DNA from: DATCYZ01 sp036526195
GTDB lineage: Bacteria; Pseudomonadota; Gammaproteobacteria; Burkholderiales; SG8-39
Length of the DNA stretch: 64,000 bases
Direction: 5' to 3'
Assembly: GCA_036526195.1 (NCBI GenBank)
Contig: DATCYZ010000080.1
Coordinates: 21,733-85,732, forward strand
Both the position numbers and the translations under genes were made by a program. Positions 55,831-63,885 of the stretch are shown piece after piece. The notes under the pieces were generated by a model. That model was not told where the DNA came from. It did not search any database and saw nothing but the letters and a program-made list of their open reading frames with translations. Position 1 is the first letter of the stretch; each line of letters begins with the position of its first letter.

Positions 55831-57474
55831 TCAGGCGTCGAAGCGGTCGAGCACCTGCCCCGGCCCGGCTTCGAGCGAGAGCATGGCCTTGCCGTCGAAC
55901 ACCTGCACGCCGTTCACCCAGGTGCCGGCCACCCCTTCCGCGTGGCGGATCATGCGGCTGCCGCCGCCGGGCAAGTCGCGCACCCGCTCCAGTTTCGAGA
56001 TGCCGACCTTCGCGGGATCAAACAACAGCAGGTCGGCGGCCATCCCTTCGGCCAGCCGCCCGCGCCCCGGGATGCGGTACTTCGCCGCCGGGTCGCCGGT
56101 GAGGCGGCGCACGCCCTCTTCCAGCGTGAAGGTGCCGAGTTCGCGCACCCAGTGCTGCAGGAAGTGCAGGCCGAAGCCGGCGTCGCAGAAGTAGATGAGG
56201 TGGGCGCCGGCGTCCGACAATGCCACCACGCCCTGCTCGTGCTTGAGCAGCGGCGCAACCGCGGCATCGTCGTTCTGGAACAGCTTCGCCACCAGCGACT
56301 GGTCCAGGGGCAGGTCGAAAAACACATCCAGCGGGTCGCGCTGTTCGCGCAGCGCGATCTCGGTGAGCGGCACGCCCTCGAGTTCCATCTTCGACCAGTC
56401 GCCGTAGAACAGGATCCCCGGCTTCGGGTTCTTCAGGTTTTCGCGAAAGCGCGCGCGGAAGGCGGGGTCGCGGTAGATCTTCGTCCATTCCGACTTGTCG
56501 GCAGCGGTGACGCGGTTGAAGGCGTCGTGCGACAGCAGCAGGTACGGGTCGCCGAGCGTGAAGTCGAACGACAGCGGCTGGCAGGTGGTGTGGATGTAGA
56601 CCTCGTGCCCGCGCGCGCGCGCCTCGGCGCAGCGCTCGTAGTAGGTGATCGCCTTGCCGGGGTCGGCGGCGTTGTGCATGGTGAGCACCGTCACCATGAA
56701 GGCCGGCCGGCCGGTGTCGGCGGCGATCGACTCCATGACCTCGGGCGAGGCGCGCGAGCCGGTGGCCATGACGAAGATGCCCCGACCGAGGTCGCCGAGC
56801 GTGCCGGCGAGCGCGCGCAGTTCCGATTCCGGCGCAATGGTCGAGGGCATCGGCCGCCCGGCCCAGCCGCCGTGGTTCGGCGAAAACGACGAGGCGAAAC
56901 CGATCGCGCCCGCGTCCATCGCGGTGCGCACCTGCGCGCGCATCTGCGCGAGTTCCTCCGCCGTGGCCTCGGCGCGCGTCGAGGCGGCCTCGCCCATCAC
57001 CGCGCTGCGGATGGTCGAATGCTGCGCCAGCACGGCGACATTCGCGTACGGTTGCGCGCGGCGCAGCATCGCCATGTATTCGGGAAAGGTCTCGAAGTCC
57101 CAGCGCGTGCCCTTCAGCAGCGCGTCGAGGTCCATGCCCTCGACCACGGAAAGATTCCGCACCACCGTCTGGCGCTGCGAAGCCGGGCACGGCGCGATGC
57201 CGAAGCCGCAGTTGCCGAGCACCGCGGTGGTGACGCCGAGCGCCGGCGACGGCGACAGCGTCGGATCCCAGGTGACCTGCGCGTCGTAGTGCGTGTGGAT
57301 GTCGATGATGCCGGGGGCGAGCGCGAGGCCGTCGGCATCCACGGTGCGCTTTGCCGCCCCGGTGATGCTGCCGATGGCGGCGATGCGTCCGTCGGTGACG
57401 GCAAGGTCTGCGGTCTTCGCCGGCGCGCCCGTGCCGTCGATCAGGGAGGCGCCGCGGATCAGGAGGTCGTGCAT
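55831..57474 (-). CDS. Amidohydrolase family protein (N-acyl-D-amino-acid deacylase-like)
   Basis: A 547-residue metal-dependent amidohydrolase of the D-aminoacylase branch. The HxH metal motif is in GIIDIHTHYDAQVTWDP near residue 60, and further metal or catalytic parts are in VLGNCGFGIAPC and LSDAGAHLIYFCDAGFG. The N-terminal LLIRGASLIDGTGAPAKTADL and the C-terminal GMAADLLLFDPAKV form the small beta domain. It would hydrolyse an N-acyl-amino acid or a cyclic amide. It is first of a two-gene unit with the AA_synth gene. Confidence 0.87.
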   Translation of the reverse strand: MHDLLIRGASLIDGTGAPAKTADLAVTDGRIAAIGSITGAAKRTVDADGLALAPGIIDIHTHYDAQVTWDPTLSPSPALGVTTAVLGNCGFGIAPCPASQRQTVVRNLSVVEGMDLDALLKGTRWDFETFPEYMAMLRRAQPYANVAVLAQHSTIRSAVMGEAASTRAEATAEELAQMRAQVRTAMDAGAIGFASSFSPNHGGWAGRPMPSTIAPESELRALAGTLGDLGRGIFVMATGSRASPEVMESIAADTGRPAFMVTVLTMHNAADPGKAITYYERCAEARARGHEVYIHTTCQPLSFDFTLGDPYLLLSHDAFNRVTAADKSEWTKIYRDPAFRARFRENLKNPKPGILFYGDWSKMELEGVPLTEIALREQRDPLDVFFDLPLDQSLVAKLFQNDDAAVAPLLKHEQGVVALSDAGAHLIYFCDAGFGLHFLQHWVRELGTFTLEEGVRRLTGDPAAKYRIPGRGRLAEGMAADLLLFDPAKVGISKLERVRDLPGGGSRMIRHAEGVAGTWVNGVQVFDGKAMLSLEAGPGQVLDRFDA

Positions 57475-57633
57475 GGCGCCAAAGTACGGGGCGGACAGCG
57501 TTCCGTCAAAGGGCGGTTCGCGCCGCAGGCCTGCAGTTCACCCCCCGGATCCCGCGGTTCGTCGCAATCCGCTCGAAACCGCCCCGGCCGGGACGGACAC
57601 TGGCGCCATCGCAACCCCCACCGGGAGATCCCC

Positions 57634-58023
57634 ATGGGCCATACCTTCACCCCCGCCATCCTGATCCACGTCCTTGCCGCCGTGCTCGCGCTCGGCCTCG
57701 GCGCGCTGGTGTTCCTGCGCCGCAAGGGCACCTTCGTCCACCGCATGCTCGGGCGCAGCTGGGCGGCGCTTATGCTGGTCACCGCCGGCAGCACTTGGTG
57801 GATCCGCTCGAGCGGATCGTTCTCATGGATCCACATCCTGTCGGTGATCACGCTGGTGGTGCTCGCCGTCGCGATCTGGTGCGCCGCCACCGGGCGCATC
57901 GCCCGCCACCGGCAATCGATGGTCTCGCTCTACATCGGTTCGCTGATCATCGCCGGCGCCTTCGCGCTGCTGCCGGAGCGGCTGCTCGGCGGGCTGCTCT
58001 GGGGCGCGATTGGCCTCGTTTGA
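57634..58023 (+). CDS. DUF2306-type small membrane protein
   Basis: A 129-residue protein with four hydrophobic helices (about 8-28, 44-60, 66-84 and 98-125). HRMLGRSWAALMLVTAGSTWWI and IARHRQSMVSLYIGSLIIAG suggest the DUF2306 family. CGGGAGATCCCC precedes the start. It leads a run with a 2TM gene, a sensor kinase and a LytTR regulator. Function unknown. Confidence 0.75.
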   Translation: MGHTFTPAILIHVLAAVLALGLGALVFLRRKGTFVHRMLGRSWAALMLVTAGSTWWIRSSGSFSWIHILSVITLVVLAVAIWCAATGRIARHRQSMVSLYIGSLIIAGAFALLPERLLGGLLWGAIGLV

Positions 58024-58052
58024 ACCGTTTCGACCGACCCCTGGACACCGAC

Positions 58053-58349
58053 ATGACCGATTCCGACGAGATCCTCGCCCGCCGCGCCCGCTGCAGCGCA
58101 CGCCGCAAGATGGGCTTCTTCATCCACGCCAGCGTGTTCCTCGCCGTCAACCTGTTCCTCATCGCGCTGCAGCGCGAGACCACACCCGGCGTTCACTGGG
58201 CGATCTTCCCGGCGGCCGGCTGGGGCCTCGGACTCGCGATCCACGGCCTTGCGGTATTCTTCGCCGAGCCCGCCTCCGCGCTGCGCCGGCGCATCGAGGC
58301 CGACGAATTCGAGCGCCTGAAGCGGCAACGCGACGGCCTGCTCCGCTGA
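58053..58349 (+). CDS. 2TM domain protein
   Basis: A 98-residue protein with two membrane helices (about 20-42 and 50-72) in the 2TM domain layout, flanked by basic N- and C-terminal tails (ARRARCSARRKMGF and ALRRRIEADEFERLKRQR). Such proteins often accompany LytS/LytTR two-component systems, and here the sensor kinase gene follows after 8 bp. A role in sensing or membrane assembly is possible. Confidence 0.75.
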   Translation: MTDSDEILARRARCSARRKMGFFIHASVFLAVNLFLIALQRETTPGVHWAIFPAAGWGLGLAIHGLAVFFAEPASALRRRIEADEFERLKRQRDGLLR

Positions 58350-58357
58350 GTGCCCCC

Positions 58358-59335
58358 ATGACCGGCTTGCCGCGCGCCGCACTGATCGTCCTCGGGCTGA
58401 ACGCGCTGATTGCGGTCCTGCTCACCGCGGCCGGATTCGGCGAGGGCCAGTTCCTCGACAACTTCGTCTACAGCAACGCGATCGGCTTCACGATCCTGCT
58501 GATCATCCACTTCACGCTGCGCGCCATCTGGCCGGGCCGCTATCCAGGCCTCCTCGGCATGGTCGGTGCGCTGGCGCTCGCCGTGCCGGTGGCCTGGCTG
58601 GTCGGCACCGCGCTCGCCTCCACCCTGCTCGGACATTCCTGGCTGGCCGCCGCCACGCGCGGCGGCTTCGCCATCCTCATGATCACCGCGGTCGCGGGGA
58701 CGCTGGGCACGATGATCTTCTGGACGCGCGCCAAGCTGGCCGCCGCCGAGGCGCTCGCCGCCGAAGCCCGGCTGCGCCAGTTGCAGGCGCAGGTGGAGCC
58801 CCACTTCCTCTTCAACACGCTCGCCAACCTCGACGCGCTGATCGCCACCGACACAAGCGCGGCGCGCGGCATGCTGGCGAGCCTCAACGACTGGCTGCGC
58901 GCCTCGCTCGCGCTGGCGCGCAAGGACGCGTCCACGCTCGGCGAGGAGTTCAGCCTGCTCGAGCGTTACCTCGGCATCCTCGCGATCCGCATGGGCCCGC
59001 GCCTGCAATGGTCGGTGGTGTTGCCGAAGGACCTTGCGTCCAGGACGCTGCCGCCGATGCTGCTGCAACCGCTGGTGGAGAACGCCATCAAGCACGGGCT
59101 GGAATCGTCCATCGAGGGCGGACGCATCGCAGTGCGCGCCGCCACCGACGGCGCCGACCTCGTCCTGTCGGTGGAGGACTCGGGCGGCGGCAAGGCGGCC
59201 GCGGGCTCGGGGGTGGGACTTGCAAACCTGCGCGAGCGCCTCGCCGCGCACTACGGCGATCGCGCCAGGCTGGAGGCCGGGACGAATGCCGATGGCGGCT
59301 GGACCGCGACGCTACGGCTGCCGGGGACCGCATGA
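58358..59335 (+). CDS. LytS/YehU-type sensor histidine kinase
   Basis: A 325-residue kinase. The first 125 residues hold about four membrane helices, followed by a coiled coil (AKLAAAEALAAEARLRQLQ) and the His_kinase block PHFLFNTLANLDALI with the phosphorylated His149. The ATP-binding part has QPLVENAIKHGLES and VEDSGGGKAAAGSGVGLANLRERL. It phosphorylates the LytTR regulator encoded next, with which it shares a 4-bp ATGA overlap. The signal is unknown. Confidence 0.92.
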   Translation: MTGLPRAALIVLGLNALIAVLLTAAGFGEGQFLDNFVYSNAIGFTILLIIHFTLRAIWPGRYPGLLGMVGALALAVPVAWLVGTALASTLLGHSWLAAATRGGFAILMITAVAGTLGTMIFWTRAKLAAAEALAAEARLRQLQAQVEPHFLFNTLANLDALIATDTSAARGMLASLNDWLRASLALARKDASTLGEEFSLLERYLGILAIRMGPRLQWSVVLPKDLASRTLPPMLLQPLVENAIKHGLESSIEGGRIAVRAATDGADLVLSVEDSGGGKAAAGSGVGLANLRERLAAHYGDRARLEAGTNADGGWTATLRLPGTA

Positions 59336-60111
59336 GCGCGCCGCGCGCCCTGATCGCCGAGGACGAACCGCTGCTCGCCGCGGCCCTGAAGACCGCGCTC
59401 GCCGAGGCCTGGCCGGAACTCGAGGTGGTGCACGTGGCGAAGAACGGCAGCGAGGCGCTGGAGAAGCTGCTGGAACTGAAACCGGCGATCGCCTTCCTCG
59501 ACATCCGCATGCCCGGCCTGACCGGGCTGGAGGTGGCGGAGGAACTCGCCGACGGCTGGCCCGAGGGCACGCGCGCGCCGCTGCTGGTGTTCGTCACCGC
59601 GTACGGGGAGTTCGCGGTGGAGGCCTTCGAGCAGGCGGCGGCGGACTACGTGCTGAAGCCGGTTTCGGTCGAACGCCTCGCGAAGACCGCGGCGCGGCTG
59701 AAGGAACGGCTCGCGGCGCCTGCCGCGAGCCTGGATGCGCTCGCCGCCTCGCTGCGGCCCTTGCTGAGCGCGGCGCCCGCGGGAACGACGCTGCGCCACA
59801 TCCAGGCCGGCGCCGGCGCGACCGTAAAGATGATCCCGGTGGAATCGGTGCTGCTGTTTCGCGCCAGCGACAAGTACACCGAGGTGGTGACGGCGGAAGG
59901 CGAAGCGCTGATCCGCACGCCGCTCAGGGAGTTGCTCGCGCAGTTGCCGGCGGAACGCTTCCGGCAGGTGCATCGCGGCGCGGTCGTCAACCTGGATGCG
60001 GTGGAATCCGCGCACCGCGACGATGCCGGCCGGGTGACGCTGCGCCTGCGCGGGCGGCCTGAGTCGATCGCGGTCAGCCGGGTCTACGCAGGGCTCTTCC
60101 GGGCGATGTAG
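59332..60111 (+). CDS. LytTR-family response regulator
   Basis: A 259-residue regulator. The receiver domain (1-120) has acidic Asp11/Glu12, the phosphoacceptor Asp57 in FLDIRMPGLTGLEV, and Lys near VLKPVSVERL. The C-terminal LytTR DNA-binding domain (about 155-255) includes ESVLLFRASDKYTEVVTAEG and RFRQVHRGAVVNLDAVES. LytTR proteins bind direct repeats at promoters, but none was found for certain here. It is the partner of the preceding kinase. Confidence 0.94.
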   Translation: MSAPRALIAEDEPLLAAALKTALAEAWPELEVVHVAKNGSEALEKLLELKPAIAFLDIRMPGLTGLEVAEELADGWPEGTRAPLLVFVTAYGEFAVEAFEQAAADYVLKPVSVERLAKTAARLKERLAAPAASLDALAASLRPLLSAAPAGTTLRHIQAGAGATVKMIPVESVLLFRASDKYTEVVTAEGEALIRTPLRELLAQLPAERFRQVHRGAVVNLDAVESAHRDDAGRVTLRLRGRPESIAVSRVYAGLFRAM

Positions 60112-60125
60112 CGAAGACCCTCCTG

Positions 60126-60131
60126 TAGAAT
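60126..60131 (+). promoter_or_regulatory. Possible -10 element (TAGAAT) of glnS
   Basis: TAGAAT with the flanking GTAGAATGC lies 35 bp before the glnS start, matching the string at 3526-3534. No -35 was found. Confidence 0.35.
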
Positions 60132-60166
60132 GCGCGCTCCCGAAGAAGAACGCGCACGGCCTTGAT

Positions 60167-61903
60167 ATGTCTGGAAAATCCCCCGCTTCCGCAAAACCCG
60201 CCCCGGGCGAGGCCTCGACCTCGAATTTCATCCGGCAGGTGGTGGAAGCCGACCTGTCCAGCGGGCGCTACGAGGGCCGCACCTGGGCCGGCAAGCCGGG
60301 GCCGGCGTCCGCGCACGCGGCCGGCGCGCCGGACCCCGCGAAGATCCGCACCCGCTTCCCGCCCGAGCCGAACGGCTACCTGCACTTCGGCCACGCGAAG
60401 TCGATCCTGCTGAACTTCGGGCTGGCGAAGGAATACGGCGGCGTCTGCCACCTGCGCTTCGACGACACCAACCCGACGAAGGAAGAGCAGGAGTACGTCG
60501 ATTCCATCGTCGCCTCGGTGAAGTGGCTGGGCTGCGAGTGGGGCGACCACCTTTATTACGCCTCGGACAATTTCGAGCTGTTGTATGCCTTTGCCGAGGA
60601 ACTGGTGCGGCGCGGCCACGCCTACGTCGATTCGCAGTCGGCCGACGAGATGCGCGCCAACCGCGGCACGCTGACGCAAGGCGGGCGTGCGAGCAAGTAC
60701 CGCAGCCGCACGCCGGCGGAGAACCTCGCACTGCTGCGCGAGATGAAGGCCGGCAAGCATGCCGACGGCACGCACGTGCTGCGCGCGAAGATCGACATGG
60801 AATCGCCGAACATCAACCTGCGCGACCCGGCGATGTACCGCATCCGCCACGCGCACCACCACCGCACCGGCGACGCCTGGTGCCTGTACCCGACTTACGA
60901 CTGGGCGCACGGGGTGACCGACGCGATCGAGAACATCACCCATTCGCTTTGCACGCTGGAGTTCCAGGACCACCGGCCGCTGTACGACTGGTTCAACGAG
61001 CGGCTGGCGGCGGCGGAGTTGCTGCAGCGGCCGCTGCCGCAGCAGGTCGAGTTCGCGCGCCTGAACCTGACCTTCGTGGTGTTGTCGAAACGGAAATTGC
61101 TTCAGCTGGTCGAGGAGAAGCACGTCACCGGCTGGGACGACCCGCGCATGCCTACATTGGTTGGGGCGCAGCGTCGCGGCTACACGCCCGAAGGATTTCG
61201 TTCCTTTGCCGAACGCATCGGCGTGGCGAAGGCGGATTCGTGGATCGACTTTTCCGTGCTCGAGGATTGCATGCGCGAGCACCTGAACGAAGTCGCACCG
61301 CGAAGGATGGCGGTGCTCGACCCGGTGAAGCTGGTGATCGAGAACTGGCCCGCGGGCAAGGTGGAGATGGTCGAGGTGCCGAACCATCCGCAGAAGCCCG
61401 AGTGGGGGAAGCGCTCGGTGCCGTTTTCCGGCGAGCTGTGGATCGAGCGCGAGGATTACGCCGAGGTGCCGCCGAAGGGCTACTTCCGTTTGTATCCGGG
61501 GAACCGGGTGCGCTTGCGGTACGGGTACGTGGTGGAGTGCGTCGGGTTCGATGCTGCTACCGATACCGTGCGCTGTCGGGTGTTCGAGGATTCACGCTCG
61601 GGGACGGCGGGGGCGGATGCGTACAAGGTGAAGGGCAACATCCACTGGGTGAGCGTGGCGCACGGGGTGGCTGCTGAGGTTCGACTGTACGACCGGCTTT
61701 TTAAAGTGGCGAATCCCGGGGTGGAGCGGGAGTTCTTGGAGGATCTGAATCCGGAGTCGGTGCGGACGATCAGTGCGCGGCTGGAGGCCTCATTGGCGCA
61801 GGCGCGGGATGGGGACCGGTTCCAGTTTGAAAGGCACGGGTATTTTGTCGGGGATGGTGGGGGGTTCAATCGGACGGTGACGTTAAGGGATTCGTGGAAG
61901 TAG
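60167..61903 (+). CDS. glnS: Glutamine-tRNA ligase
   Basis: A 578-residue class I tRNA synthetase that charges tRNA-Gln. The HIGH-like motif is HFGH at 73-76 (PPEPNGYLHFGHAKSI) and the KMSKS-like loop is VVLSKRKLLQLV. GWDDPRMPTLVGAQRRGYTPEGFR and the C-terminal beta-barrel anticodon domain are typical of bacterial GlnS. The last 140 codons use more G- and T-ending codons (GGG, CGG, TTG, GAT) than the rest, a visible shift in codon style towards the 3' end. The start at 60167 gives an N-terminal extension of about 20 residues (SPASAKPAPGEAST) before the conserved NFIRQVVEADL. Confidence 0.96.
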   Translation: MSGKSPASAKPAPGEASTSNFIRQVVEADLSSGRYEGRTWAGKPGPASAHAAGAPDPAKIRTRFPPEPNGYLHFGHAKSILLNFGLAKEYGGVCHLRFDDTNPTKEEQEYVDSIVASVKWLGCEWGDHLYYASDNFELLYAFAEELVRRGHAYVDSQSADEMRANRGTLTQGGRASKYRSRTPAENLALLREMKAGKHADGTHVLRAKIDMESPNINLRDPAMYRIRHAHHHRTGDAWCLYPTYDWAHGVTDAIENITHSLCTLEFQDHRPLYDWFNERLAAAELLQRPLPQQVEFARLNLTFVVLSKRKLLQLVEEKHVTGWDDPRMPTLVGAQRRGYTPEGFRSFAERIGVAKADSWIDFSVLEDCMREHLNEVAPRRMAVLDPVKLVIENWPAGKVEMVEVPNHPQKPEWGKRSVPFSGELWIEREDYAEVPPKGYFRLYPGNRVRLRYGYVVECVGFDAATDTVRCRVFEDSRSGTAGADAYKVKGNIHWVSVAHGVAAEVRLYDRLFKVANPGVEREFLEDLNPESVRTISARLEASLAQARDGDRFQFERHGYFVGDGGGFNRTVTLRDSWK

Positions 61904-62042
61904 GGAGACGAACCGCGCGCCAGCAAGCTCAAGCATCACCGCGCGATGGCCCTGGCGACACGCCGGCGCGACGTCGGCTAAATAACGTGGTTGCGCGAAT
62001 ACGGCGTGAGCCCCCCCCCGGCACACGCCATGATCGAATCCC
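61904..62042. other. Intergenic stretch without recognised gene
   Basis: It separates the convergent glnS and truncated hemoglobin genes. A run of nine C lies at about 62010. I see no terminator hairpin with a T run and no gene. Confidence 0.4.
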
Positions 62043-62420
62043 CTACACGTGCATGATGTCGCCCTTTAGGGAATAGGCGATAGCGAGCACGTCCTTCTGC
62101 GTCTGCTCGTCCATGTTGTGCTGGCGCAGGACGGCCATGATGTCGTCGGTCACCGCCATGTACTCGGCTTCGTTGATGTTCATCCCGCGATGGGTGTCCT
62201 GCATGCTGCGACCAGCGTACCGCGCCTTGCCGCCGCTACCCGCCTCCAGGAATGCGCAGAGGTGTTTCCTGGTCACTTCGAGTTTCTCGGGGGTTTCCAG
62301 GTAGGGGCGAAACCGCACACGGATCGTCGGATTCTCCATGTGGAGCGCGAGGATGTCTGTCACCAGGGTGTCGATGCCGCTCGCGCCGCCGAGCCGCTCG
62401 AAAAGGGAAGCATTTTTCAT
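62043..62420 (-). CDS. Group I truncated hemoglobin
   Basis: A 125-residue globin of the truncated (2/2) type. LFERLGGASGIDTLVTDILALHMENP at the N-terminus gives the B helix with the group I-like pattern, and RKHLCAFLEAGSGGKARYAGRSMQDTHRGMNI includes the distal region and the F-helix proximal His in THRGMNINEAEYMA. It binds O2, NO or CO and may detoxify NO or reactive species. The start at 62420 (MKNASLF) is chosen for the AAAGGA upstream; a longer frame to 62483 runs through the TetR operator. The operator lies about 35 bp upstream of the start. Confidence 0.9.
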   Translation of the reverse strand: MKNASLFERLGGASGIDTLVTDILALHMENPTIRVRFRPYLETPEKLEVTRKHLCAFLEAGSGGKARYAGRSMQDTHRGMNINEAEYMAVTDDIMAVLRQHNMDEQTQKDVLAIAYSLKGDIMHV

Positions 62421-62453
62421 GTCAGGGTTCCTTTGGGTTGACAGCCACTGTAT

Positions 62454-62469
62454 TAGACCGGTCGGTCTA
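62454..62469. promoter_or_regulatory. NemR-type operator before truncated hemoglobin
   Basis: TAGACC-GGTC-GGTCTA, an inverted repeat with 6-bp arms and a 4-nt spacer. It lies between the hemoglobin start and the TetR gene stop. It matches the site before the TetR gene in its arms. This arm sequence equals the known E. coli NemR box pattern TAGACC-N4-GGTCTA. Confidence 0.75.
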
Positions 62470-62519
62470 GTCTTGGTGCGCAAGATTGCTTCTCATCCGA
62501 ACAGGACGTCATGGCCGGC

Positions 62520-63095
62520 TCAGGTGGAGGCGGAGCGGAAGTAGAAATCCAGCATGTCGCGCAGCGGCGCCGGGTCTCGACGCATGCGCGTTCGCAGCGC
62601 TGCACCTTCCCAACAGTTGACCAGCAACTCCGCCATTTTCTGCGGATCGGTCTTCTTCGGAAGATCACCTCGCTTGACGGCTTCCCTGAGACACCCGGTG
62701 ATGCGGCGCGCGATCTCGGAGAAGCAGTGCTCCACCTTGCGGCGGAAGGCGTCATTGATGCCCGAAAGCTCCTGCCCCAGGCCGCCCAGCAGGCAACCGA
62801 GATAACCCTCGGTACGGTACTTCTCCTCGGTCGCCTCGAAGAAACGCCGCACCCGCAGTAGCGGCGGCAGGCTCTTGTCCTGCAGACACTGGTCGAGCCC
62901 GGCGTGGACCCCTTCCATGTACAGGTCGATCACCTTGAGTCCAAAGTCTTCCTTCGACTCGAAGTGATGGTAGAAGGATCCCTTCGGGATCTTCGTGGCC
63001 TCGAGCACGGCCGCGATGCCCAGGGCGTGATAGCCCTGCCGCAAGAGCATGGCCATTCCATGCTGGAGTAACACCTGTTGGGTATCGATCGCCAT
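62520..63095 (-). CDS. TetR/AcrR regulator, NemR-like
   Basis: A 191-residue repressor. The N-terminal helix-turn-helix (about 25-50) includes LEATKIPKGSFYHHFESKEDFGLKV, quoted in part, which is close to the NemR/YxaF style. The ligand domain contains GYLGCLLGGLGQELSG with a Cys (about residue 101) in the place of redox-active or electrophile-sensing cysteines of NemR relatives, and another Cys near 70. It probably represses itself and the hemoglobin gene, each behind one operator. Electrophiles, hypochlorite or quinones are plausible inducers, by analogy only. Confidence 0.87.
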   Translation of the reverse strand: MAIDTQQVLLQHGMAMLLRQGYHALGIAAVLEATKIPKGSFYHHFESKEDFGLKVIDLYMEGVHAGLDQCLQDKSLPPLLRVRRFFEATEEKYRTEGYLGCLLGGLGQELSGINDAFRRKVEHCFSEIARRITGCLREAVKRGDLPKKTDPQKMAELLVNCWEGAALRTRMRRDPAPLRDMLDFYFRSAST

Positions 63096-63103
63096 AGCGC
63101 AGG

Positions 63104-63123
63104 ATTAGACCAATCGGTCTAAT
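63104..63123. promoter_or_regulatory. NemR-type operator before the TetR gene
   Basis: ATTAGACC and GGTCTAAT form a perfect inverted repeat with 8-bp arms around AATC. It lies 8 bp upstream of the TetR start, so binding would block transcription of the gene (autoregulation). Confidence 0.8.
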
Positions 63124-63217
63124 TCGTACTTTACGCAGGCATCGGGCTGGCGTCAACCAGGTGCATGCACGAGCAAGGACCATCAACCCGCAACGGTTGA
63201 CCCCCTATACTCCCCCC

Positions 63218-63874
63218 ATGCCCCACCCCACCCTCTCCCCCACCGAAACCCGCGCCCTCGCCGTCCTCGCGGAAAAGGAACGCACCGTCCCCGACACCTA
63301 CCCGCTGACGCTGAACACCCTGCTCAGCGGCTGCAACCAGAAGACCTCCCGCGACCCGGTGATGAGCCTGACGGAATCCGAGGTCCAGCAGGCCCTGGAC
63401 ACGCTCAAGTACGACAACCTGGCGATCGAATCGAGCGGCAGCCGGGTGCCGCGCTACAGCCACAACATCGAGCGCGTGCTGAAGATCCCGAACCAGTCAA
63501 CGGCGATCCTCGCGGTGCTGATGCTGCGCGGCCCGCAGACCGCGGGGGAACTGCGCATCCACTGCGACCGCATGCACAAGTTCGCCGACATCTCGGCGGT
63601 GGAAGGCTTCCTGAACGAACTGGCGAACCACGCCGATGGACCGCTGGTCGAGGAACTGCCGCGCCAGCCCGGCGCGCGCGAGAACCGCTGGGCGCACCGG
63701 CTCTCGGGAGCGCTTGCGGCGCAGGCCGAAGCGCCGGCGGCGCGCGCCGCAATGACCGCAGGCGTGCCCGAACCGGACCTCGCGGCGCTCAGGGACGATG
63801 TCGCCGCCCTGCAGACCGAGGTCGAGGCGCTGAAGGCCGTGGTCGAGGCGCTGCGCGCGAAGATCGAGGGCTAG
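63218..63874 (+). CDS. yceH: YceH/UPF0502 (DUF480) family protein
   Basis: A 218-residue cytoplasmic protein of the YceH/DUF480 family. It is recognised by the N-terminal LSPTETRALAVLAEKERTVPDTYPLTLN (in part), the CNQKTSRDPVMSL motif and IPNQSTAILAVLMLRGPQTAGEL, two winged-helix domains. The C-terminal 50 residues after GALAAQ are a coiled coil with heptads (LRDDVAALQTEVEALKAVVEAL). The function is unknown. The start MPHPTLSP was chosen by homology; an upstream in-frame ATG would overlap the TetR promoter area. Confidence 0.9.
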   Translation: MPHPTLSPTETRALAVLAEKERTVPDTYPLTLNTLLSGCNQKTSRDPVMSLTESEVQQALDTLKYDNLAIESSGSRVPRYSHNIERVLKIPNQSTAILAVLMLRGPQTAGELRIHCDRMHKFADISAVEGFLNELANHADGPLVEELPRQPGARENRWAHRLSGALAAQAEAPAARAAMTAGVPEPDLAALRDDVAALQTEVEALKAVVEALRAKIEG

Positions 63875-63885
63875 TTTCGCCCGGC

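Noticed and set aside
62005..62020. Run of nine C after glnS
   Set aside because: A homopolymer in GC-rich DNA; no structure or gene is linked to it, and it could be a sequencing-prone site.
62438..62443. TTGACA on the plus strand as a -35 box
   Set aside because: No plus-strand gene follows and no -10 lies at suitable distance; the sequence is in the leader of the minus-strand hemoglobin gene.
62421..62483. N-terminal extension of the truncated hemoglobin
   Set aside because: It would place the coding start upstream of the TAGACC operator and adds a non-globin leader; the ATG at 62420 has a proper ribosome-binding site.
63197..63211. TTGACC and TATACT before yceH as a promoter
   Set aside because: The two hexamers are only 3 bp apart, far too close for a sigma-70 promoter.
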